Assembly (NCBI GenBank): GCA_918026815.1
Contig: CAKJVC010000182.1
Span: 496,001 to 560,000 of the forward strand
Source of the DNA: Chalara sp. BL73
Lineage: Eukaryota > Ascomycota > Leotiomycetes > Helotiales
DNA: 64,000 bases
Direction: 5' to 3'
Shown here: positions 22,979 through 33,530 of the stretch, in pieces
Numbering within the stretch: position 1 is the first letter of the stretch
How the letters are laid out: each line of letters begins with the position of its first letter
Program-made: the position numbers and the translations under genes
Notes under the pieces: generated by a model
Databases searched by the model: none
What the model was told of the DNA's origin: nothing
Seen by the model: the letters and a program-made list of their open reading frames with translations, nothing else

Positions 22979-23708
22979 GGTGGCGTGTACTCGATCTTGC
23001 TCGAGGCAGCTCAAGGAGGAGAGGGGCTAGACCATAGGTCCCAACGAAGACTAATGGTTGTCGTAGATGAGGTCGCGTGCGCAAGCTTTCGCTTTCAAAA
23101 TAGGGTACTGGGTTAGTGTGAGGTTCGAAGATTAATTGTACGCGCCTGTCTGCGAGAGGTAGCTGATGAATGTGGTGGTGGTTGTCGCGATGTAAAGAGC
23201 AATAGGCGTGCAGCTGTGAGCAGATGCTCCAGAAGTTAAACAGGGGTTAAATGATTGTGACCGCCTTTATTCTCCTTGTTTTATATTAGCGCGGAATCAT
23301 AAACCGGCAGAATCACCCGCCTATTGCAGTACACAAAATGGTAGATATTATTCACAATTCATAGTCAAATATGTAGTGTGAATTATTTTGTGTTAGAGAA
23401 AGGTTTCTGGTTAAATGGTGGCTCTTCTTGTACAAGACAAGCGGCGCTTAGGGTAAATAAAGTCTCGGGAAGTAGTCGGACAAAATCCAATAATCCCACT
23501 TTGAAGAGAAGGGTGTCATAGAGCCTATTATACTTTGTATTTGGCTAACTCGTTTGCGACTGCCTTGTTTGGAAGTAAAAAGATTGCTTATAGGTCGCTC
23601 TCAATCTATGTATCAAGAGTCATAAATCTCTCTTTTACCCTTTTTCACCCCCGAGTCGTCTTCAACTCCAGGACATCTTTGAAATCATACCTCTTTCAAG
23701 GCGCCAAA
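22979..23708. other. divergent intergenic region between TAF1 and the D-serine dehydratase gene
   Basis: About 730 bp separate the two divergent starts. It must contain both promoters. No other coding or RNA feature is seen; a weak upstream frame (from 23535) simply extends the first exon of the right-hand gene. Confidence 0.6.
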
Positions 23709-25281
23709 ATGGCAGAGTTCCATCCTACCCCGAGCAAAGATGAATTGGTAGAGAGATATGTTGGAAAGTCTTTACAAGACATCCTTACACCTTCAGTAGT
23801 TCTTGATTTGAATATAGTGAAGAAGAATTGTGCTCGTATGCTGGAAGCTGTTGGAATTTTGAATTTTGGCTGGAGAGCTCACATCAAAACCCACAAAGTA
23901 TAAAACTTGCCTATCCATTCCTCAATATTAATTCATTTGCTCAATTCATAACAGCAAATCTACATACTATGAATAATATATGAAATAAGTCCTAACATCT
24001 CCAGACCTTAGAACTCACACGCCTCCAAGTGGGTGAAGGAAACGGTCCAGTCAACATCATTGTCTCGACGTTGGCAGAAGCAGAATATGTACTTCCTTTG
24101 CTTCTTGAATACAAACTTCAGAGCCGTCCCGTAAATGTCTGTGTTCTGCTCATCCATCATACCCCAAGTCCACTCACTGACCATCACAGGTTCTGTACTC
24201 CTTTCCCGTGACTCCAATCTCAGTCGCCCGCCTGTCCAACTTGGCTAAAGCTCTAGGGCCTCATGGTCTTTCCTTGATGATTGATAATACAGCACAGCTT
24301 AATTGCATCAAAAGTATCTACCAAGCATCTGGCATTGCCCCAGATGTCTTTCTAAAAATTGACATGGGCACCCACCGTGCCGGCGTGCTCGTAGAATCCG
24401 AAGCCGCATCTACACTCTCACAAAGCCTACTCTCATTAACTTCCTCAGGAATCTGTTATTTCTGTGGCCTCTATGCACATGCCGGCCACTCATATTACGG
24501 ATCTGATAAGGCGACCGCCATCAACCTGCTCCAACAAGAACTCGACGCTCTTCTAAAAACATCTCACTTCGTCCAGCCCTCCAAGCAGCTATTCCTCAAC
24601 CAACCCTTTGTCCTCTCCGTCGGCGCAACGCCCACCACATCATCCATTCGCAATCTCCTTGTTGATGAAGCTACCCTACAGCTCGAGGAAGCTGAGGCCA
24701 TCCGTCTGTTGAAGTCAACTATTACATCTATCCAGAATACAGGCTGTACCCTAGAAGTTCATGCTGGTGTCTATCCGGTACTAGATATTCAGCAACTTTC
24801 TACACACGCGCTCCCGACTTCCGGGCCGCAAGCAACAACATTCGAAGATATAGGTATCACCGTGCTCGCCGAAGTAGCCTCCACTTACCCAAGCCGCGGA
24901 GCGAATGGCAGCACGGAAGTGCTCATCGGGACAGGCACACTCGCACTGGGACGGGAGCCATGCAAGGCGTATCCTGGATGGGGAATCTTGACGCCGTGGA
25001 ATCGCTCGTCGTCGGCGGATTTGGTTCCAAAGAGTGCCGAGACGTTCAGTGGGTGGATCATCGGCCGTATTAGTCAGGAACATGGTATCGTAACCTATTT
25101 GTCCCGTGAATCAGATTCTAAAGTGGCCGAGACCGGTCTAGCAGAGACATTTGAGGTTGGACAGAAAGTAAGGATATGGCCCAACCATGCTTGTGTTGCG
25201 GGAGCAGGCTACGGCTGGTATTATGTTGTAGATGGAAGTGACCAGATTATAGATATTTGGGTCAGATGTCGAGGTTGGTAA
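23709..25281 (+). CDS. D-serine dehydratase-like PLP enzyme (DSD1 family)
   Basis: Three exons (23709-23897, 24005-24130, 24190-25281) give about 468 aa. The fold is that of alanine racemase-like, zinc-dependent D-serine dehydratase / D-threonine aldolase. The likely PLP lysine is in RAHIKTHK (K60). MIDNTAQLNCI and KIDMGTHRAGV are active-site-barrel blocks, and a C-terminal PNHACVAG (His438, Cys440) fits the zinc ligands. The reaction would be D-serine to pyruvate and ammonia, or cleavage of D-threonine-like 3-hydroxy amino acids; sequence alone does not separate these. The second intron has two usable donors (GTAAAT after codon RP, or GTCTGT two codons later). The start is the ATG before AEFHPTPSKDEL. 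The gene is divergent to TAF1 and has no functional link to its neighbours. Confidence 0.9.
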
Positions 25282-25837
25282 GCTAAATTACAGGCTATGA
25301 ATGACTAAAGAGGATGTATTTCGCATAGAGTGAGAAGTAGTAAATAAGAAACGTAGCGTAACACCAATCGCGAGTTGGCTGAGACAGACGGTATCTGGAT
25401 AATCTCGAATAAGCAGTCTCTCAAGATGTCAATGTGTTCCACACATTTACAGAATAAAAGTCAAAATACGTTCGTGAGGTCCCGCGCACCTTGAATGTCT
25501 TTAGACCTCTGGATCTAAGGTAAGCAGTCGGAAGCCATAGCTTTCTGATAGCATGCGATATCAATGTTGACGAGATGATGTCAGTGCACTTGAACCTAGG
25601 TTGTAGGGTAAACATGCAAGATGGAAAACAAGCAAACGCGAACATGACACTTGTTCTAACTATGGAAGGGCAACTCTAGAGTCTTCGTGATTTTTCATCT
25701 AGTCCTTTTGCTTTCACAAACTCGAGGTATATCCACAACCACCAACGCCTATTTTCGCCTTGAAATTGCCTCCGCAAACTTTTGCTTCCGTCCTATTCAT
25801 CATACACTTTTGCCAAGGCTCATATTCTCACCCTCAC
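25282..25837. other. convergent 3' intergenic region; no gene seen
   Basis: This lies between the ends of the D-serine dehydratase-like and Arp4 genes. Short frames only. Confidence 0.5.
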
Positions 25838-27290
25838 CTATTTGCACCGCTTCTCTACCACATTCGCCCCGAACTCCTCGTATTCTTTTCGTGAGATCCA
25901 CATCTGGTGGAACGTACCTAGACTTCCCAAGATACTGCCTCCAATCCAACTTCCAAATCTTCGTTCGGCTGTCAGACCTGCAGCCTGAATTTTGACCTTC
26001 GCACCAGGATACAGTGCCACGAGCTCATTATTCAATCGATCCGTGAAACCGTTCATTAATGTTGCACCACCAGTGACTACGACATTTGCTAGGAGATGTG
26101 GACGTACATCCATATCCGCAGCGCCAAGAGAAGCTTTGATCATCTCTGGCAAGGATTGACCAGGTGCTGGTGCAGGCTCATTAGGAACGGGAAGCGCGTG
26201 TCGTGGAGAGAATAGGCCTTCTGCGGGTGTATACCGTTCTGCGGTCCACAATTGGTTTGAACCATCTGGCATTTCAAATGGCCTACCAACCTGGTTCTTT
26301 AGGAAGTCGTAGTTGCGCTGTCCGGGCTGGGTCTCTGCCATCAGAGGACCAGTTTGCCCATTCCAAACTTGCACGACGGACTCCTTGAATTCGGTCAGGA
26401 TGCGCTCTTCTTCTAGCGCGACAAATGAGGGTGTAGGTGACGTGTCGAATTTGCGGAATGTGGCCTGTGCTGGAGCACCCGCATCTACAGGAGTCTTGCT
26501 TGCAATCGTGAAATGAGGTACTAGAATGACCTTCGGATCAGAGGAGGCGAAGAGGGAGCGAATTTGCGAGGAGACCCAGTTTCCTGCCAGCGGAGATTTT
26601 TGCACGGTTTTCTTAAGAATAAGGCCATCGTGGATGCAGATTACAGATGCAGTAGATGCGCCTACATCAACGACCATGGCTGTAGCTTTTCCTGATCCGA
26701 AGGCTGCGAGGACACTGTTGCGGGCGAGCCAAAAGGCGGGACAGCCCCAAGACTCCATGGCGATCTCGATGCTTTTCTCACGGTTCTTTGCGCTATTCCA
26801 AGCTGTTTCTGTCATCAACAATGGATGTTCCTCCATAGCCTTTTCTCCATCCTCCACACCCTCCATCTCAACATCTAGATCCTTCACATCATCATTCAGC
26901 CCGTTCTTTCTTGGATCTGCCTGCTTAAAACTTGTGAGCCGCGACGTTATAGAGTGCTCCCATAGCTGTGTGGCTGTCTCCCAATCCTCAACCGTGCCAT
27001 CCTTGGCCATAGGATTTCGGATCTCCAGATTAAGGAGAGGGTTATGGATCGCATCGTCTCCAAATATGAGCTTTCCACTGGCAACACCGTACGTTGATGG
27101 GACAAATGACTTTGGGGTATCTTCGCCTGCGAAGCCGGCGCGTACACTGGAGTAGCCAGGGTCAAGAATGATTGCTTGAACCTCATCTATGTAGGTGTTA
27201 GCTTTGAAGAAGTGGTTGGGAACTGGAAATCTCACCTCCTCCGTATACATCTGTGGGCTGTATCGATGAGTTGAGGGTTTGTGAAGCCAT
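25838..27290 (-). CDS. ARP4: actin-related protein 4 (Arp4), chromatin complexes
   Basis: Two exons (27290-27236 and 27186-25838) separated by a 49-nt intron encode about 467 aa. The start region reads MASQTLNSSIQPTDVYGGDEV after splicing, typical of Arp4. The actin fold is visible: AIILDPGYSSVRAGFAGED at the phosphate-1 loop, then FGSGKATAMVVDVGASTASV at the phosphate-2 loop, and the adenosine-motif region NVVVTGGATLMNGFTDRL. The C-terminal block WIGGSILGSLGTFHQMWISRKEYEE is also actin-like. An acidic insert (about residues 108-134) is family-typical. Arp4 is a nuclear subunit of NuA4 acetyltransferase and of the INO80 and SWR1 remodellers. Confidence 0.95.
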
Positions 27291-28139
27291 ATTGAGATCC
27301 TTACGCGACTCAATTGGTGCGTCGAGAGCTCTAGATGGTATCGTAAAAAAATTAACTAGAGGCTTTTTCCCTTGAGGTTTTAGAGCTGTTTGCTGGTGGT
27401 CAACGCGACACTGAACTAAATGCCAAGACCTTTACGGTGGCCGGGACTCACCCCTCACTTAGTATCAGGAATAGTGAGCTCGAGTCCTTAGCTCAAATGG
27501 AAGCAAGCAAAATGAACTTCATAAGCGATATAGTATAGGTATATTCGCTTCATATTATATCTCGCTCCAGTACCGAAGACCTACCAAATATCTACTCTGC
27601 TATTGCTTATATATCTTCTAATTGGCGGTTATCTTCAATCTTCTCGCCTAACCTCAAATCCCAGGATGAAAAGAAGCAAACCAACTTTTACAGTATGCAT
27701 GTTTAAGAAGCGTATTGCCTTTTACATTTAATGCAAGAAGGCTTTCCTATTGTTTTTGTCAGGTCGACTTACTCTCTCGCCTCCTGTTAGTAGATTTAAA
27801 TGGCCTGATTGAGGTTTATAGTCACATGACTAAATTCGTGCCGGAACAACGTTTTTCCCCCGAAAAGACAAGATATCTATTTTCGCGCAGATTCCGGACA
27901 ATTCCCATTCTGTTTTGTGCTATTTATTTTGATATGTTAACTTTACACCGGGTTTCACCATATTTGGATATCTGCGCCTGAGAAAGTCTAGGTTCTCACA
28001 TCAATTGTTGTATTTGAAGGCTTTAGAGGACAACAAACCAGCTTGCGTTGGACTACCCCTGACTATCGAAATCTACAGCCTTCCCTCAGCCAGAGCATCT
28101 CAATTGAGTCTTGAAAGAACATTCTAGAGCTTCCCCATA
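27291..28139. other. divergent intergenic region, no gene seen
   Basis: This AT-rich spacer lies between Arp4 and the LRR-kinase gene. A plus frame at 27715-27981 has no recognisable features and is rated spurious. Promoters of both genes must lie here. Confidence 0.5.
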
Positions 28140-29481
28140 ATGATTACTACTCAGACCCTTGAGGGCCTGAAGTCTGGAAAGTACAAAGGCACCAAAAAGC
28201 TAAAACTCTCCGCCAACCTCACCTCATTTCCCAAGGAGGTCCTCGACCTCTTCTCCACCTTAGAAATACTAGACCTCTCCAACAACCCGCTTTCCAGCCT
28301 TCCAAAAGATATCTCTCGTCTTCACAAACTAAAGATCGCATTCTTCTCGGACTGTAACTTTACGACATTCCCGGCTGAGCTGGCACAATGTCGTTCATTG
28401 GAAATGATAGCCTTCAAAAACAACGGGATGACTACCATCCCTCCCAATGCTTTGCCCAGGAAGTTGAGGTGGTTAATCCTGACAAACAACCAAATCACGG
28501 AGTTACCTGGGACGATCGGACAGTGTCACGGATTACAAAAGTGTATGTTAGCTGGCAACAGGTTATCTACTCTTCCAGACTCCATGGCTCACTGTAGGAA
28601 ACTGGGTCTTCTTCGCTTGTCATCAAATAATCTCTTCTCCCTTCCCTCATGGCTTTTTTAAATTTCCAGAGCTGTCATTTCTTTCCTTTGCTGGAAACCC
28701 ATGCACTCCTTCTTCTGTGGATAACCCAACCTTGGAGGATATACCTTGGAGTTCTCTTTCGGTTCAGCATCTCCTCGGTGAAGGCGCTTCCGGCATCATC
28801 TCAAAAGGGGCTTGGTCAATTAGTGATCAAGAGAAGGAGAAGGAAGTGGCGATCAAGCTCTTCAAGGGCGAGGTGACCTCTGACGGCTCGCCTTTGGATG
28901 AGATGAATGCCTGCATTGCTGCAGGACAGCACCCAAATCTGATTGATTCCCTAGGAAAGATAATCAACCATCCAGAGAAGAAGGGTCTAGTTCTTGAACT
29001 TGTACCGCCACAATACACCAACCTTGGTCTTCCACCTACGCTAGATTCATGTACTCGAGATGCGTTCATGCCTGAAACTGTCTTCACCCTTTCACAAGTA
29101 AAGGGCATCCTCACAGGAATCGCATCTGCAGCAAAACATATTCATGCTAATGGCATTGCGCATGGGGACATATACGCCCATAACATACTTATCAACAAAT
29201 CTGGCCATGCAATATTAGGAGACTTTGGCGCAGCCACTATTTATGGCAGGAACTTTGAGTATGCGAGTAGACTAGAAAGAATGGAGGTTTTCGCTTTTGC
29301 CCATCTTGTTGAAGATCTTCTAGGTCTGGTAGAGAGGATAGTTGGAGAGGAGGATTTGGTCAGTGAGAAGGAAGCTTATATTATTGAGGGGCTGAATGAG
29401 CTACACTACCGGTGCTCGAACCCAGTTGTTGCGGAACGGCCAACATTTGCGCAGGTCTGCGAGGAGTTAGAAGGCTTATAG
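28140..29481 (+). CDS. LRR-protein kinase, interrupted by a +1 frameshift
   Basis: The first frame (28140-28661) has at least six leucine-rich repeats of the LxxLxLSNNxLxxLP type and stops just after 'NNLFSLPSWLF'. Coding sense continues in the +1 frame with KFPELSFLSFAGNPCT and then a protein-kinase domain to 29481. The kinase shows a glycine loop LLGEGASG, the ATP lysine in EVAIKLFK, a catalytic loop HGDIYAHNIL (HGD instead of HRD) and DFG in LGDFGAATIYG. No activation-segment APE is obvious. The breakpoint is a T6 run at about 28651-28656 with stop TAA at the junction. Removing one T gives a continuous protein of about 446 aa. It could be a pseudogene, a homopolymer error or a slip site (see findings). 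Confidence 0.82.
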
Positions 29482-29489
29482 ACATTTTT

Positions 29490-29514
29490 TATTTGAATTT
29501 TTTTTTTTTTTGGA
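29490..29514. repeat. T-rich tract after LRR-kinase gene
   Basis: Runs of T lie 9-33 nt after the stop, in the region where the transcript would end. A role in 3'-end formation is possible but not shown. Confidence 0.4.
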
Positions 29515-29688
29515 TCAGTGTTAGATTTAGAGTTAGACTCGTCTTTTTTTCTGTATTAGGTTAGAAAGTAGGTTAGAAGGCTCCAATTCGTAGATAGATA
29601 TACACAGTAGACTAGAATAGAAATCTAGACTTTAGGGATATATGAAGCCTTGTTTCGGCTCGCTAGCCATGAATATTGATCCTAAGCC

Positions 29689-31392
29689 TCAAGACTTCTC
29701 ATCAACAGTCAGGAACCGACTTTTGGTGAAGTCCGGGTTCCCGCCTAAAGAACCATAAATATCTCCGATATAATTCTCCGCTCTGATGCCGGCCTATCGC
29801 CGTCAGCCCACCATGGCCAAAAAATATATACAGGAGATGACATACCTCAAACTTCTTGCCCCACTCACTAATAATGCCATTTACGATCTCTCGCCCGGCC
29901 AGCCAGATGTTCTCTTTGATAGCTCAAACCCCCGTGTCCGGAGTGAATGGGTACTAAGTTCATGTTAATAGCTATACAGAACTGGAAAATAATGGAACGT
30001 GGCGAAGATATACCTTGAATTGGTTGATTATCAGGAGGTTGGTCGAAGTTAGAAGCGGCTCTCAGAACGATGATGCGCGAGAAGTCGATTTTGCCTTGGA
30101 GATGACCGCGGAGCAAGGTTGCTAGAGTCGCTGAGCTGTTTAGGAACCAAGTCAACTTGTATTCATGAAAGAGAAGGGGGGCAAAGTGCCTACTCTTCTT
30201 GAGCTGTTAATCCATAATCCGCACGGCCATTAGTCAAGAGAGAAACCGTATTCTCCACAGACTTTGACAAGAGAGGACCGTGGAAGAAGACGTTGCTCGC
30301 TGTGACGTCGACCGTCAATATCGCAGGTTGTGTGGATGCAGCCGGGTTTTGGAAACGGGTACAATATTTTGTCACTGAATCCGACTTCTTGAGTGCTGCT
30401 TTCTTTGCTAACTCGGCAGCGATATCACGTAAGTTCTGGTTCACCTCGAAGACTTCGGTGCCATAGCATAGTGTTGGCGCCTCAGTTGGGCGCTCAGCTC
30501 CCTGTGGAAAGTAGCCTGTTTCCCAGTCTGATGGTATCTGTATAAATGTGAGCGTTTATCTTCAATGAATGAGTTCAGCATAGCGTAGTAGTCACGGAGC
30601 AGTCGCGTTGGCGCAAATAAGGATTTCACTTACCTCTCGAGCATCAAGCTCATACTGAAGATCAACCTGCACTACATATCTAGCAAGTGTCACAGATCCC
30701 AAGGTACTGGTTTTGGGATTAATGCCAGCAACGCCAGCTATGAGGAAGTAGGTCTTGGTAAGATCAAATTGAGGGCTAGACAAGAGAGCAGAGATCGACA
30801 AGGCCGCATTTATCACTATTCCTCGATCAGCTCAGCCCACTAAATATTCCAGGGAAGCTAACTTACAGCCCATTGTAGTATTGACGAGACATACTTGACC
30901 GTCGGCGCTGCAGAAAATCTCGGGATGTTGACCTGCCAATCCGGGAACTCGAATCTTTCTTGCCTTTAAATCCAGCCCTTCGCGACCATGCCAGATCTCC
31001 TCTTCATCTGCAAACTACATACAACATTAGCTTTCGTCCTTTAGGGGTTTTAAGATGCATTAAGAGGTGGATCACAAGGTCATGTTTTCCATGCGAGACT
31101 GAGAATTGGAGTAACAATAAATATCCAAGCATCGGCCTTTACTTGTCTGAAGGCGGATTGCGGTCATAAAGCCAAATACCGGGCTTGTGCGGCAATCCTA
31201 CGACATGCAATTACAGGGTTGAACAAAGCTTACATGGGCTATGATGAAGACTTTCGGGGATACCTTTCCATCTTTCGAGGTAGCCTGTGATTTAGAACTT
31301 GCGGTTATGGTCTTCCTTCCTCGTAGGAGCCAGGCAATTGTCGAGGCGAAACTAGCCCCTACAAGTCCGTATACCAGAGTCTGTCGGTTCAT
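29689..31392 (-). CDS. purine nucleoside permease (NUP) family protein, frameshifted
   Basis: Seven exons can be joined on the minus strand: 31392-31234, 31014-30867, 30815-30634, 30537-30194, 30135-30014, 29953-29846 and 29793-29689. The N-terminus has a hydrophobic anchor (VYGLVGASFASTIAWLL). The body matches the NUP/PF06516 pattern: KIRVPGLAGQHPEIFCSADG, then LINAALS, then YFLIAGVAGINPKTSTLGSV, ARYVVQVDLQYELDARE, IPSDWETGYFP, GLTAQED and NYIGDIYGSLGGNPDF. Exon 6 holds one extra base near 29918-29925: frame 0 reads GGLSYQREH, whereas family-like ENIWPAGREIVNG is in the shifted frame. Without the extra base it would be about 388 aa. The family includes the Candida nucleoside transporter and may act as a phosphorylase-like enzyme. 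The first intron (219 nt) is long and could hide an exon. Confidence 0.78.
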
Positions 31393-31905
31393 AGTGTCAC
31401 ATATAACGGTAGATATGGTAGCGAAGCGTCTCGTTTAGCTGATTGGTTGTAGATCAAAATGGGCTTGGTGAATGTGACTTTAAGTATGAGAGGAGCATAG
31501 ATTTTGAGCACCTTATGCACTGTAATAAAGGGGCTTTACATCTAGATGTGCGATGAAATCCTTGCGAAACATATATCTACTTCGATTCCCAGAAGCAAAT
31601 GTCGTTCATTGTGAGTGGATTCGCCAAGAGGTTGACAAAGAATGCCTATGTCACGTGAGATTATTCCAACATTATGTGGACCCACAGTCCAACTTCTTGA
31701 ATTATTCCGTCATGGATAGAGGTATATCTACGGTCAATTTGAGATATAGTGCATTTAATGGTTTACCATCTACCGCTGCCGAGCAAAGCTTCTCGTATCC
31801 GCATCAGCGCCTCACTGCCCTGCTGCAGAAGTGGACAATTTCTTTCCTCCTACCGTATCCTGATGCAAAGAGCTTGAGAGGTCCTACTCTCAAGTAGCTG
31901 CCAGT
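31393..31905. other. divergent intergenic region; no convincing gene
   Basis: A plus frame at 31553-31897 (114 codons) has no recognisable pattern. Promoters of the NUP-like and HET genes are expected here. Confidence 0.45.
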
Positions 31906-33128
31906 ATGAGACTCCTCAATGCCCACGGTAGGCGATTTGAAGAATTCATGTCGGATAGCGATGTGCCACCTTATGCCATCTTGTCGCATACTTGGGGCAA
32001 TGAAGAAATTACTCTGCAGATGTGGCAGTCACCATTGTCGGAGCTAGAATCCATGCACGGTTTTCAAAAGATAAAATACTGCTGCGAGCAAGCAAAACAC
32101 GATGGGTATGACTGGATATGGGTTGACACGTAGGTTAAATTTCTACAGAATCTGGTTAGTTAACTTTCATATTGTTTAAGCTACTCATCAGTTCAAGATC
32201 ATTTAGCGTGAAGCTCGATGATATCAAGCAGGTATGGCCGGCCTGAGGTCTTAATTTCCATCTTTGAGGGAAAAATTTTTCATTCTTTTATGGCAACATT
32301 ACAACATCGCAGCCTAGCAGTCCATCTATATCAACAAGGGATTTCTAACAGACATTGTGTGACAGCTGTTGCATTGACAAGACTAGTAGCGCCGAACTAT
32401 CAGAAACAATCAATTCAATGTTTCAATATTACAAATATGCCGCTGTCTGCTACGTCTATCTATCAGATATCCCTAGGCTGTATGAGGTTCCGACAGAGCT
32501 GGAACTTGGCTTGAAGAAGTCTCGATGGTTCACCCGTGGGTGGACGTTGCAAGAGCTCATTGCCCCCAACATATGAAATTCTACACCAAAACTGGCAACT
32601 CCTTGGGACAAAAAAGGCGATGTCTGCAACATTAGCCGATATCACGGGTATTGATCCAAAGTTTCTCAATGGTGGAAGCCTGGAATTGGCTAGTGTAGCG
32701 AAAAGAATGTCTTGGGCATCACATCGGAACACTTCTCGAGTTGAAGATATGGCATACTGCCTGTTAGGAATCTTTGATATCAATATGTCATTGATATACG
32801 GAGAAGGTACAAAGGCGTTTACACGGCTACAAGAGGAGATTCTGAAGTCAAATCTGGAGGACCATACGCTATTTGCGTGGGGGACTGTGGTGACAAGATT
32901 CTCTAACGCTATCAAGTACAATGAGCATATAGCAGAGAAGGTCTCGTTGTCTTGGAATCAGGATTCTGCTGAGAAACCACTACTGGGACTTCTTGCCAGA
33001 TCTCCAAAAGACTTTGAGTTCTCGGGTCATATGCGACCCTGGGGTAAGTGTTCAGGAACCCAGAGGCCAATGTGCTCCTCTTCAAATAAATTCTAGTTGC
33101 CTGCTCAAAAGCGACGCTGGAACTCTGA
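31906..33128 (+). pseudogene. HET-domain (heterokaryon incompatibility) gene, frameshifted and 3'-truncated
   Basis: Exon 1 (31906-32129) begins MRLLNAHGRRFEEF and has the HET block PPYAILSHTWGNEEITLQ ending WIWVDT. After an intron of about 236 nt, exon 2 (from 32366) reads CCIDKTSSAELSETINSMF, then YYKYAAVCYVYLSD, then SRWFTRGWTLQELIAP. A C5 run at 32563-32567 is followed by a premature TGA at 32574, while coding sense continues one frame over as TYEILHQNWQLLGTK. The next block has the typical RMSWASHRNTSRVEDMAYC and LLGIFDINMSLIYGEGTKAF. After MRPWG (33043) homology fades, and a possible small intron leads only to a short tail. Intact family members trigger cell death on incompatible fusion. 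This copy looks inactive. Confidence 0.85.
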
Positions 33129-33200
33129 AAAGCCTTCAGAGCACGCAACTCCTAGAGCGTTACACTTTGAGGAAGACATTAGGCGCAAATAAGCCGAGTA

Positions 33201-33530
33201 CTACCTTCGTCTGCGACTTCTTCTGGGATAATTTAGCCTTGTCAAACGTAACAAGAGGGGATGTTCGCCGTACCTGTCATCTATAGGGTGGTCCGGGATT
33301 GGTGCAATATGGGCTGGCCAAGGCTCTTGTACTGGAGTGCAATTCTCACAAATCTCAGGAAGAGGCTCCTCAAAATGCTGTCTTCCCTCTGTTGTAGGGT
33401 CGGTTTTTTTGTTGTGACCACAAGTAGCGGGATTGGTACAATCTCTGTATAAAAGAGGATTGTTTGGATCTGGTGCTTCTTGACACTTCCAGCAGTAATA
33501 AAATACTCGTAACACATGCTGAACGCTCTA
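33201..33530 (-). CDS. possible exon of a small Cys-rich zinc-binding-like protein
   Basis: A minus frame has YYCWKCQEAPDPNN, then RDC, then TNPATCGHNKK, and finally EICENC. The order CxxC...C...CGH recalls short fungal CxxC/CGH zinc-binding proteins. There is no ATG in this frame, and a stop precedes it; however, the frame follows a TTTCTAG that could be a 3' splice site near 33530. The C-terminus is Arg-rich. It could be a last exon of an unseen gene or a relic. It overlaps no other good frame. Confidence 0.3.

Noticed and set aside
28640..28720. Intron joining the LRR and kinase frames
   Set aside because: Coding sense is continuous across the junction in the shifted frame, leaving no room for an intron.
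29953..30014. Alternative acceptor at 29970-29990 to repair the NUP-like frame
   Set aside because: The other in-phase acceptor (after TGTATAG) adds 18 nt and leaves the same frame, so it does not remove the shift.
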